Below, one piece after another: positions 19,702-28,430 of a stretch of 64,000 nucleotides of DNA. This stretch comes from Nitrospira sp. (GTDB taxonomy: Bacteria; Nitrospirota; Nitrospiria; Nitrospirales; Nitrospiraceae): positions 825,176 through 889,175 of the forward strand of contig SWDG01000006.1 in assembly GCA_005116965.1 (NCBI GenBank). The letters are read 5' to 3'. The notes under the pieces were generated by a model. That model searched no databases. It was given only the letters and a program-made list of their open reading frames with translations, and was not told the origin of the DNA. Made by a program: the position numbers and the translations under genes. Positions within the stretch are counted from its first letter, which is position 1. Each line of letters begins with the position of its first letter.

Positions 19702-21066
19702 GTGAAGATTATGGAACAGCAGCCTCGGAAGAAGTCTTGGGTGGTCGTGCCGATGATTGCCCTTGCGCTGCTCGGTGGACTGGTCATCGGAAAAGGGTGG
19801 GAGCGGACCGGTCATGCGGGTGAAACCTATGAGGAGCTCAAAACCTTCTCCGAAGTCCTGAACCAAGTTCAGAAACATTATGTCGATGAGACGAAACCAA
19901 AGGACCTCATTCAAGGGGCCATCCGTGGCATGCTCTCGACGCTCGATCCACACTCAGCCTACATGACTCCGGAGATGTATAAGGAGATGCAGGTTGAAAC
20001 CAGGGGAGAATTTGGGGGAGTTGGCATTCAAATCGGTGTCAAGGACAACCGGTTGGCCGTCATCGCACCGATCGAAGGCACGCCGGCCCATCGAGCCGGG
20101 ATTAAGGCCGGCGACTTTATCACGAAGGTCAATGACGATACGACCAAGGACCTGACCTTGATGGATGCGGTCCAGAAGATGCGAGGACCGAAAGGCAGCA
20201 AGGTCAATCTCACGATTCAACGAGATGGCACACCGGACCCATTGGTCTTCACCCTCGTCCGAGACACCATTAAAATTGAAAGCGTGAAGTCGAAGGTCAT
20301 CGACAACCTCGGTTATGTTCGGCTCACTCAGTTTCAGGAAGCCACTGGGCGAGATCTCTCCAAGGCGATCAAACAGTTCAAGGAACAGAAGGTCCAAGGA
20401 ACTATTCTTGACCTGCGAAACAATCCCGGCGGGTTGCTGACCGCGGCTGTCGATGTGTCCGAACAATTTCTTCCCAGCGGGAAACTGGTTGTGTATACCA
20501 AGAGCCGAGAAGGAAAAAAAGACGAATGGTTCGCCAAAGCCAAGGATCAGTTGGAGGATCTACCGGTCATTGTCCTGGTCAATGAAGGATCCGCGAGTGC
20601 ATCGGAAATTGTCGCCGGAGCGCTGCAGGATTATGGACGAGGCCTTGTTGTTGGGACCACCTCATTCGGAAAGGGATCGGTGCAGACGATCCTCGCGCTG
20701 GGTGACGGTTCTGGGCTTCGTCTCACGACCGCAAAGTACTATACGCCAAAGGGCCGGTCCATTCAGTCGACCGGCATTACGCCGGACATCGTCGTGAAGC
20801 TTTCAGCGCCGGTGGTGGCTAAAGCGTCTGAGGGGAAACCTGCTGAAAAGGAGGCGGAACCGAAGGCGGTCAAGCCGCCAACAGGAAAAGAAACCTCACC
20901 TCAGAATGGCAAGTCTCCAGACGAGGGGGGACCGAAGAATGGGACGCCTCCACCGGCATTGCCTGAAGTCGGGGGAGAGCCTTCGCTTGAACAGGACGCA
21001 CAGCTTCAGAAGGCTGTCGAATTGTTGAAGAGTTGGAAGATCTTCAAGGATCTCAAGACGTCCTAA
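19702..21066 (+). CDS. ctpA: C-terminal processing peptidase (S41 family)
   Basis: PDZ GTPAHRAGIKAGDFI; GSASASEIVAGALQDYGRGLVVGTTSFGKGSVQT. Confidence 0.95.
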   Translation: MKIMEQQPRKKSWVVVPMIALALLGGLVIGKGWERTGHAGETYEELKTFSEVLNQVQKHYVDETKPKDLIQGAIRGMLSTLDPHSAYMTPEMYKEMQVETRGEFGGVGIQIGVKDNRLAVIAPIEGTPAHRAGIKAGDFITKVNDDTTKDLTLMDAVQKMRGPKGSKVNLTIQRDGTPDPLVFTLVRDTIKIESVKSKVIDNLGYVRLTQFQEATGRDLSKAIKQFKEQKVQGTILDLRNNPGGLLTAAVDVSEQFLPSGKLVVYTKSREGKKDEWFAKAKDQLEDLPVIVLVNEGSASASEIVAGALQDYGRGLVVGTTSFGKGSVQTILALGDGSGLRLTTAKYYTPKGRSIQSTGITPDIVVKLSAPVVAKASEGKPAEKEAEPKAVKPPTGKETSPQNGKSPDEGGPKNGTPPPALPEVGGEPSLEQDAQLQKAVELLKSWKIFKDLKTS

Positions 21067-21533
21067 GGTTCTCGATCATGAATTCGTTCCTGAACGGCCT
21101 GGAGTAAGCGCTCTTCGGACCCTGAAAAACTTGGCAGGGTCCGAAGCAGGTGCGAGCGGATGATCTGCTCGAGGTCGTCGAGCGTCCGTATGCCGAGGCG
21201 GAAGTATAAATAGGTCACGAGCGACTCGGAAAGTCCTGGCAGGCTCGCCCAGCTCTTCACCTCCGTCGGGAGTGGCGTTTTCAGTTCTTCGTAGGCGCGA
21301 ACCGTACCGGTTTCAAGAAACTCTTCTATTTTTTTTGCCAGGTCACCCCCGATTCCATCAACCTCCTCAAGCCCCTGGCGCTCAACCAGGGTCGCCACAT
21401 CTTCATCGATGGCCAGCAGAGCATCCGCAGCCCGCCGATAGGCCCGCACCCGATAGGGGTTGGTGCGTTGGGCCGAAAGGAGATCGGCCATCGATCGGAA
21501 GATGGTGGCGAGTTGCTGGTTGTTCTCTTTCAT
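21063..21533 (-). CDS. Stand-alone PolX/Pol-beta-like N-terminal HhH protein
   Basis: LATIFRSMADLLSAQRTNPYRVRAYRRAADALL...VDGIGGDLAKKIEEFLETG; no polymerase or PHP domain. Confidence 0.8.
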   Translation of the reverse strand: MKENNQQLATIFRSMADLLSAQRTNPYRVRAYRRAADALLAIDEDVATLVERQGLEEVDGIGGDLAKKIEEFLETGTVRAYEELKTPLPTEVKSWASLPGLSESLVTYLYFRLGIRTLDDLEQIIRSHLLRTLPSFSGSEERLLQAVQERIHDREP

Positions 21534-21622
21534 GTGTAGGACCGTAGAGTTCTATTGTGCGGTCTCTTTGGTCCTTCAGGCAAGGGGCACTTTGTTGACA
21601 AGGTGAATTCTACTCTCATAGG

Positions 21623-21850
21623 ATGATAGATGTGCAGGATGCAATCCATATCCATGTGAATGGGGAAGCACGGACTTGGCGCAGTGGCGCAACGGTCACT
21701 GAGCTGCTGCAAGATCTGGATATACGGACGGAACGTGTGGCGGTCGAGTTGAATCTTGAAATTCTGGACCGTGCAACATTCGATCAACGGTCCCTGAAAG
21801 ATGGGGATAGGATCGAGATTCTCTGGTTTATCGGTGGCGGGTCATTGTAA
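21623..21850 (+). CDS. thiS: Sulfur carrier protein ThiS
   Basis: MoaD/ThiS-like ORF ending ...GGGSL upstream of thiG; the C-terminus is not the plain Gly-Gly seen in many ThiS. Confidence 0.85.
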   Translation: MIDVQDAIHIHVNGEARTWRSGATVTELLQDLDIRTERVAVELNLEILDRATFDQRSLKDGDRIEILWFIGGGSL

Positions 21851-21859
21851 GAGGACACT

Positions 21860-22633
21860 ATGGCAGACGATCGGCTGATTATTGCGGGGCGTGAGTTTAA
21901 GTCGCGCTTGTGGGTTGGGACGGGCAAATACAAAGACTTTGCTGAGACGAAAAAGGCGATTGAAGTCTCTGGCGCCGATGTCGTGACGGTTGCGGTACGT
22001 CGAGTGAATATCACTGATCGATCGAAAGAGAATCTGCTCGACTACATCGATCCGAAGAAATATACGATCTTGCCCAATACGGCTGGCTGCTACACAGTGG
22101 AGGATGCGGTTCGATACTCTCGTCTGGCGCGCGCGGCCGGAGTTTCTGATTTGGTGAAGTTAGAGGTGCTCGGCGATGAGCGGACCTTGTTTCCCGATAC
22201 GGCGGGGTTGATCGAAGCGGCGAAGATTCTTGTCAAAGAAGGCTTTATCGTGCTGCCCTATACGAATGATGATCCCATTGTCGCTCAGAAGCTCGTCGAT
22301 GTTGGATGTCCAGCCGTCATGCCGTTGGCGGCACCGATCGGATCAGGACTCGGGATTCGCAATCCCTATAATCTAAAAATCATCATGGAAATGATCAAGG
22401 TGCCAATTATCGTCGATGCCGGTGTCGGAACTGCTTCCGATGCTGCGTTTGCAATGGAGTTAGGAGCGGATGCGGTGCTCATGAATACAGCCATCGCCGG
22501 TGCGCAGGACCCGATTGCCATGGCGGAAGCCATGAACTATGCGGTTCAGGCTGGTCGCCTGGCCTATAAGGCCGGTCGCATTCCCAGGAGACTCTATGCG
22601 ACGGCGAGTAGCCCGATCGAAGGCATGCTCTAA
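21860..22633 (+). CDS. thiG: Thiazole synthase
   Basis: [67 protein letters not shown]. Confidence 0.98.
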   Translation: MADDRLIIAGREFKSRLWVGTGKYKDFAETKKAIEVSGADVVTVAVRRVNITDRSKENLLDYIDPKKYTILPNTAGCYTVEDAVRYSRLARAAGVSDLVKLEVLGDERTLFPDTAGLIEAAKILVKEGFIVLPYTNDDPIVAQKLVDVGCPAVMPLAAPIGSGLGIRNPYNLKIIMEMIKVPIIVDAGVGTASDAAFAMELGADAVLMNTAIAGAQDPIAMAEAMNYAVQAGRLAYKAGRIPRRLYATASSPIEGML

Positions 22634-22762
22634 CAGGATGTTGAACAAAGCCGCCAGCTTTGTTCTCGCGTCGCGTAGAGGCTCGACGTACGGCTCAAAG
22701 TACGCCTCCGCCTCTGCGCTCGCTGCGGCCTCGCTGGGCGGCATTTTTGAACATCCTGCTAA
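22632..22762. repeat. Palindromic intergenic element (REP/MITE-like)
   Basis: Imperfect terminal inverted repeat TAACAGGATGTTGAACAAAGCCGCCAGC ... GCTGGGCGGCATTTTTGAACATCCTGCTA with further internal pairing. Confidence 0.75.
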
Positions 22763-22786
22763 GATGTCGATCTCAGTCCTTCACAG

Positions 22787-23413
22787 ATGCCTTCAATAGA
22801 TTTCCGGCTGCTGCTCGTTACCGATCGTCACCAAATCCACGGGCGTTCTCTTGTAACAGTTCTCAGTCACGCGATCATGGCTGGTGTGCCGGCTATACAA
22901 CTTCGAGAACGGGATTTGCCTACTGGTGAGTTGCTCCCGCTGGCACAAGAGATTCACTCGCTGACTGCACCGCGAGCCGTTCCGTTGATCCTCAACGATC
23001 GTGTCGATCTCGTGCTGGCGCTGAACTTGGACGGTGTGCACCTTCGTGCCAACAGCCTTCCGGTCTCCGTGGTCCGGCGGCTCATTGGGCCCAATCGATT
23101 GATCGGGATTTCCACACATTCCGTTGAAGACGTTCAACGGGCGAATCATGATGGAGCCGACTACATCATCTTCGGGCCGATTTTCGATACTCCGTCAAAG
23201 CGTTCATTCGGTGCTCCGCTCGGACTCGAGGTTCTTGCCGATGTCTGTCGCAACTCGATGGTCCCCATCTTTGCCATCGGAGGCATCACAAGCGAACGGG
23301 TGCGTAATGTGCGTCGAGCTGGGGCCCATGGAGTCGCCGTGATCGGCGCGCTGCTCACGTCTGCTGATATCAGCGGTGCCGTGCGCGAGTTCAGCACCGC
23401 ACTGCAGGCATGA
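22787..23413 (+). CDS. thiE: Thiamine-phosphate synthase
   Basis: GVPAIQLRERDLPTGELLPLA, VHLRANSLPV, DYIIFGPIFDTPSKRSFGAPLGLE, PIFAIGGI. Confidence 0.94.
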   Translation: MPSIDFRLLLVTDRHQIHGRSLVTVLSHAIMAGVPAIQLRERDLPTGELLPLAQEIHSLTAPRAVPLILNDRVDLVLALNLDGVHLRANSLPVSVVRRLIGPNRLIGISTHSVEDVQRANHDGADYIIFGPIFDTPSKRSFGAPLGLEVLADVCRNSMVPIFAIGGITSERVRNVRRAGAHGVAVIGALLTSADISGAVREFSTALQA

Positions 23414-23553
23414 GACGTGATCAGGTTACGTTGACCTGCCTTGCGTAGAATCCCCTGTTGCAGTTGACCACCTCTAGGTCGGGTGTTAGAATCCGATCAC
23501 ACGCGTGATCCACGAACTCATTCGACGTTGCGTCCGATTCTTGTTGTGCCGAA

Positions 23554-25323
23554 ATGGCGTCTAGCAAAGATCAGCGCGGTCGGCTCCGGTCCCTCCGAGA
23601 TTCCGTCAAGAAGATTACGAAGCGGTTGTCCGAGGGGAATGGGGAGATGATTCACAAGAACGACGAACACAGTCGTGAAGTCGATAAGCTTCGCGTTCAG
23701 ATTCAGTCGATGGAAGAAGAAATCCGTCGGTTGTATCAGTCCCGTCACCAACTCGATCAGGCAACCAAGCACAACGAAAAACTTGTGGCGACGCTGCAGG
23801 AGGCGAAGGCTCAGATCGAGGCCCTGCGGGCCGAGGTCGAGAAGCTGACAGCGCCACCGTCGGCCTACGCCATCTTTTCCAGCCTGAACGAGGATGGAAC
23901 GGGCAACGTGTATGTGTCGGGACGGAAAATGAAGGTGAGCCTGCACCCCTCGATTAAGAGCACTGAATTGCGGAAGGGCCGAGAAGTTGTTCTCAATGAA
24001 GCGCTCAACGTGATTGAGGTGAAGGGGTTCGACAGTCAGGGAGAGGTCGTTCGACTCAAAGACGTGCTGGAGGGAGGACGAGCCTTGGTCACGCTCCATT
24101 TCGACGAAGAGAAGGTGGCCGAGCTCGGCGATCCATTGCTCGCTGAGCGACTGAGTGTCGGTGACCACCTCCTTTATGATGCCCGTTCCGGGTATGTCAT
24201 TGAGAAGTTGCCGAAGTCCGAAGCGGAAGAGCTGGTATTAGAAGAGATTCCGGATGTCGACTATGAGCATATCGGCGGCCTGCAGAAAGAATTGGAACAG
24301 GTCCGTGATGCGGTCGAACTTCCGTTCCTGCATCCGCACGTATTCTCTGAATATAAGCTCAGCGCACCGAAGGGGGTGCTACTCTATGGCCCACCCGGTT
24401 GTGGGAAGACGCTGATCGCCAAGGCCGTCGCCAATTCGATCGCGAAGAAATTGGGCCATCGAGCCGGTAAAGAGATTCGCAGTTACTTTCTGCACGTCAA
24501 AGGCCCGGAGCTCCTGAATAAATATGTGGGTGAATCAGAACGCCAGGTGCGCGAGGTCTTCAAAAAGGCGAAGGAACGGGCTGATGACGGCCATCCGGTG
24601 ATCGTCTTTTTTGATGAAATGGATGCGCTCTTCAGGACTCGTGGGACCGGGGTGTCCTCGGATATCGAATCGACCATTGTGCCGCAGTTTCTCTCTGAGA
24701 TTGACGGGGTTGAGCGATTGCGCAACGTCATTGTCATTGGAGCGAGCAATCGCCAGGATTTGATCGACCCGGCAGTGCTTCGCGCCGGACGATTGGACGT
24801 CAAAGTCAAAGTGGGACGACCGGATGCCACGGCTGCCAAGGACATTTTCTCGAAGTACATCTCGACGGATCTCCCGTTTGCCGCCGAAGACCTGGAACAG
24901 CATGGAGGCGATCGACAGGCGCTTGTGGATCGCTTGACGGCGTTGACAGTCGAGACGATGTACGCCGCTAGTGAAGAAAACAAATTCATCGAAGTGACCT
25001 ACGCCAATGGCGAAAAGGAAGTGCTGTACTTCAAGGACTTCGCCAGTGGAGCCTTGATCGAAGGCATTGTCTCACGCGCGAAAAAATTTGCCGTGAAGCG
25101 CGTGATCGCGCAAGAGGGAGCCGGCCTGCGCTCGGACGACTTGATCCGCGCCATCCGTGAGGAGTTCAAGGAACACGAAGATCTTCCCAACACGACCAAT
25201 CCGGACGATTGGGCAAAAGTCGCCGGAAAGAAGGGCGAGAAAATCATTCATCTCAGGACCATCAGCGGTGGACCTGCCGAACATCGGCAGATTGAAACCG
25301 TCAATACCGGCCACTATCTCTAG
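23554..25323 (+). CDS. arc: Proteasome-activating AAA ATPase (ARC/Mpa)
   Basis: N-terminal coiled coil, OB-like interdomain, GPPGCGKTLIAKAVAN, FFDEMDALF, C-terminal NTGHYL tail like proteasome-docking motifs. Confidence 0.95.
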   Translation: MASSKDQRGRLRSLRDSVKKITKRLSEGNGEMIHKNDEHSREVDKLRVQIQSMEEEIRRLYQSRHQLDQATKHNEKLVATLQEAKAQIEALRAEVEKLTAPPSAYAIFSSLNEDGTGNVYVSGRKMKVSLHPSIKSTELRKGREVVLNEALNVIEVKGFDSQGEVVRLKDVLEGGRALVTLHFDEEKVAELGDPLLAERLSVGDHLLYDARSGYVIEKLPKSEAEELVLEEIPDVDYEHIGGLQKELEQVRDAVELPFLHPHVFSEYKLSAPKGVLLYGPPGCGKTLIAKAVANSIAKKLGHRAGKEIRSYFLHVKGPELLNKYVGESERQVREVFKKAKERADDGHPVIVFFDEMDALFRTRGTGVSSDIESTIVPQFLSEIDGVERLRNVIVIGASNRQDLIDPAVLRAGRLDVKVKVGRPDATAAKDIFSKYISTDLPFAAEDLEQHGGDRQALVDRLTALTVETMYAASEENKFIEVTYANGEKEVLYFKDFASGALIEGIVSRAKKFAVKRVIAQEGAGLRSDDLIRAIREEFKEHEDLPNTTNPDDWAKVAGKKGEKIIHLRTISGGPAEHRQIETVNTGHYL

Positions 25324-25330
25324 CGAACCT

Positions 25331-26830
25331 ATGCCAGACCCTACCGCCACGAATCGCTTGCGCGTGATTGGTACTGAAACCGAGTTCGGCATTGCGTCAA
25401 AAGATCCATCTGCGATGGACCCTGTGTCAGGCTCCTTCACCGTCATTGGACAGTATCCAGGATTGCCGGCTCCAAGGGCGCTCTGGGATTACGAACACGA
25501 AAATCCTCTCGTGGATGCCCGTGGATTTGAAGTCGATGGTGAGCGAGAGCGCCCGAATCCAGACTATAACCGGCAGCTGAACAAGGTGCTGGCGAACGGC
25601 GGACGGTTATATGTCGATGGCGCTCATCCGGAATACTCGACACCGGAGTGCTCGAATGCTCGGGAGGTGGTGGCGTTCGAACGAGTCGGGGAGCGCATTC
25701 TCGCCAAATGTCTTCAAGAATTGACTCGGGTGAGAGGAAGCGAACAGTATGTCCTATACAAGAATAATTCTGACGGCAAGGGCAACAGCTACGGGTACCA
25801 TGAAAATTATTTAGTCTCGCGGGCCGTGTCGTTCGACCGGATTGCTAGGGTGTTGACGCCGTTTTTCGTCACACGACCGATCTTTGCCGGAGCAGGGAAA
25901 GTTGGAGCTGAAAATCACACCAGCCCGGCGGAATATCAAATCTCGCAGCGCGCCGACTTTTTCGAATGTCTCATGGACCTCAATACGATGGTCAAACGGC
26001 CGATCATCAACACGCGGGACGAACCGCATGCCGATGCGGCGAGGTTTCGGAGACTCCATGTCATCACGGGTGATGCCAATATGGCGGAACTCTCCACCTA
26101 TTTAAAGGTGGGAACGTTGGACATTGTCTTGGACTTGCTGGAATCAGGAGCCGATCTACCCCAACTGGAACTGGACGAACCGGTTCGTGTGTTTAAGCAG
26201 GTGTCGCGCGACCTGGACGTGAAGGAAACTCTGAAACTTGTCGGTGGAAGGCCCACCACGGCTCTTGCCGTCCAGCGGGCGTACCTGAGTGCCGCCAAGA
26301 CTTTTTATGCCTCGCATGCTCACAGTCCTACCACGGATGATGTATTGCGTCGTTGGGAGGAGGTCCTGGACCAGCTTGATCAGGATCCGCGGCTGTTGGT
26401 CCACGCGTTGGATTGGGTCGCCAAGCGGCATATGATCGAGTCCTACATGGAGCGTAAAGGTTGCGGATGGGATGATCCACGAATGAAGCTGATGGATCTC
26501 CAATACCATGATGTTCGTCCGGAGAAGGGATTGTTTTATACCCTGGAACGCAGTCGCCTCATCGAACGGATTGTTGAGGAAGATGAGATTCAGCACGCTG
26601 AATTGAACCCTCCGACGGGAACGAGGGCCTATTTTCGCGGGCGCTGTGTCAGTAAGTTTGCGAAAGCGCTCTATGGGGCTAGTTGGACATCGGTACTGTT
26701 CGACGTCGGCAATACGACGATCAAAAAAGTGCCACTGATGGACCCCCATCGAGGGACTCAGGCCTTGACGCAGGCGTTGCTTGATACAACCGATTCGGTC
26801 GATGCCCTGATCGAGAAACTCAAGGTTTAA
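25331..26830 (+). CDS. dop: Depupylase/deamidase Dop
   Basis: VIGTETEFGIASKDPS, DGAHPEYSTPECSNAREVVA, YKNNSDGKGNSYGYHENYLVSR; first of two PafA/Dop paralogs and retains the Dop-type N-terminal insertion. Track ORF starts upstream inside arc. Confidence 0.94.
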   Translation: MPDPTATNRLRVIGTETEFGIASKDPSAMDPVSGSFTVIGQYPGLPAPRALWDYEHENPLVDARGFEVDGERERPNPDYNRQLNKVLANGGRLYVDGAHPEYSTPECSNAREVVAFERVGERILAKCLQELTRVRGSEQYVLYKNNSDGKGNSYGYHENYLVSRAVSFDRIARVLTPFFVTRPIFAGAGKVGAENHTSPAEYQISQRADFFECLMDLNTMVKRPIINTRDEPHADAARFRRLHVITGDANMAELSTYLKVGTLDIVLDLLESGADLPQLELDEPVRVFKQVSRDLDVKETLKLVGGRPTTALAVQRAYLSAAKTFYASHAHSPTTDDVLRRWEEVLDQLDQDPRLLVHALDWVAKRHMIESYMERKGCGWDDPRMKLMDLQYHDVRPEKGLFYTLERSRLIERIVEEDEIQHAELNPPTGTRAYFRGRCVSKFAKALYGASWTSVLFDVGNTTIKKVPLMDPHRGTQALTQALLDTTDSVDALIEKLKV

Positions 26831-26853
26831 CGAAGGGTGGTTCGAAGATCGCG

Positions 26854-27669
26854 ATGAAGCTGCCTTATCTCCCTGACCACGACGGCTCCAGTTTTTTTGA
26901 CTTTGTCTCGACACATCATCCCGAGTTGGCATTGCGAAGCCACGGCATGGCGGTCGTTCCCGACCAGACGCGCGCCGTTGGGCCGGTCGCTGTACCTTCT
27001 GCCACGACCGTGCTGGCTCTCAAGTATCAGCAGGGGGTGGTGATTGCCGGAGACCGCCGAGCCACGGAAGGGTTTCAGATTGCGGATCGCCGAATCGAAA
27101 AAGTCTTCAAGATCGATGACTGGTCGGCCATGGCGATCGCGGGGGCGGCCGGGCCTTGCATCGAGATGGCCAAGCTATTTCAGACCGAGTTGGAGCATTA
27201 CGAAAAACTGGAAGGTGTGCCGCTCTCCTGTGAAGGAAAGGCCAATAAGCTGGGCCAGATGGTCAAGGCGAATCTTCCGATGGTGTTTCAGGGACTGGTC
27301 GTCATGCCGTTGTATGTCGGGTATGACGTGAAGCGCGGCGAGGGCCGCATCTTCAAGTACGACATCACCGGCGGGAGGTACGAAGAGTCCGATTACCATG
27401 CGATCGGTTCAGGTGGGAAAGATGCCCGCAACACGATGCGCGAACATTTTAAGCGGCAACTTTCCGAGGGGGATGCGATCAAATTAGCCTTGTTGGCGCT
27501 CTATAATGCCGCGGATGACGACGTCGGCACCGGGGGACCTGATCTCGTGCGGGGCATTTATCCCACGGCGAAGGTTGTGACGGCTCAAGGCATCGCCGAT
27601 GTATCCGACGACACCTTGCGTGCCGTGTGCAACGATGTGATGGCCGCGCGCCGTTCACGGGAGACGTAA
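26854..27669 (+). CDS. prcB: 20S proteasome subunit beta
   Basis: Propeptide SSFFDFVSTHHPEL, then TTVLALKYQQGVVIAGDRRATEG with predicted catalytic Thr, ELEHYEKLEGVPL, DDDVGTGGPDLVRGIYPTA. Confidence 0.96.
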   Translation: MKLPYLPDHDGSSFFDFVSTHHPELALRSHGMAVVPDQTRAVGPVAVPSATTVLALKYQQGVVIAGDRRATEGFQIADRRIEKVFKIDDWSAMAIAGAAGPCIEMAKLFQTELEHYEKLEGVPLSCEGKANKLGQMVKANLPMVFQGLVVMPLYVGYDVKRGEGRIFKYDITGGRYEESDYHAIGSGGKDARNTMREHFKRQLSEGDAIKLALLALYNAADDDVGTGGPDLVRGIYPTAKVVTAQGIADVSDDTLRAVCNDVMAARRSRET

Positions 27670-27671
27670 TT

Positions 27672-28358
27672 ATGCCGATGCCCTACTACGTGTCCCCTGA
27701 GCAGATGATGCAGGATAAGGCGGAGTATGCCAGGAAGGGGATCGCCAAAGGCCGCTCGATCATCGCGATGGAGTATGTCGACGGCATTCTCTTGACGGCG
27801 GATAATCCGAGCGCCTCGCTGCACAAGGTGTCGGAAATCTACGACAACATTGCGTTTGCGGGAGCCGGTAAGTACAGCGAGTTCGAGAACCTTCGAAAGG
27901 CGGGAATCCGTCACGCTGACCTCAAAGGGTTCATGTACAGTCGAGAAGACGTCACGGGCCGCTCTCTGGCGAACGGGTATTCTCAAAGCCTGGGGACCGT
28001 ATTCAGTCAGGAAATGAAGCCGCTTGAGGTAGAGATCCTTGTGGTGCAGGCCGGTGCCAACCATCACCCGAACGAAATCTATCGTATTTCGTTTGACGGC
28101 AGTATCATCGACGAGAAGAACTTTGCGGTGATCGGCGGCAAGTCTGAGGCGGTGCAGACGCTGTTGAAGGAAAACAGTCCCAGTCAGGCGCCGCCCTTGG
28201 ATGCCGCGTTGAAGCTGTGTGTCACGGCGCTGGAGCAGACGGCTAATCAAAAGCTGCAGCCGGAAGGGTTGGAAGTCGCAGTTTTGGACCGAACCCGTGC
28301 CGGCCGAAAGTTTCGCCGGGTCTCGATTGCCGATGTTCGACTCATCCTCTCTCCCTGA
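27672..28358 (+). CDS. prcA: 20S proteasome subunit alpha
   Basis: YYVSPEQMMQDKAEYARKGIAKGRSIIAMEY, LANGYSQSLGTVF, AVLDRTRAGRKFRRV. Confidence 0.96.
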   Translation: MPMPYYVSPEQMMQDKAEYARKGIAKGRSIIAMEYVDGILLTADNPSASLHKVSEIYDNIAFAGAGKYSEFENLRKAGIRHADLKGFMYSREDVTGRSLANGYSQSLGTVFSQEMKPLEVEILVVQAGANHHPNEIYRISFDGSIIDEKNFAVIGGKSEAVQTLLKENSPSQAPPLDAALKLCVTALEQTANQKLQPEGLEVAVLDRTRAGRKFRRVSIADVRLILSP

Positions 28359-28430
28359 CCTCTGCCTTTCGTAGAGGCTTCCTTTGTTGCAGATCCGCAA
28401 AGCGGCGTATACTCTATCTAAAGGCCATTC

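Noticed and set aside
24483-24989. 168-aa minus-strand ORF opposite the ARC AAA domain
   Set aside because: Antisense to highly conserved AAA motifs; no domain recognised.
25368-25580. 70-aa alternative-frame ORF inside dop as a hidden Pup
   Set aside because: Sequence (MVLKPSSALRQK...TITGS) lacks the charged disordered character and Gly-Gly-Glu/Gln-type C-terminus of Pup-like proteins.
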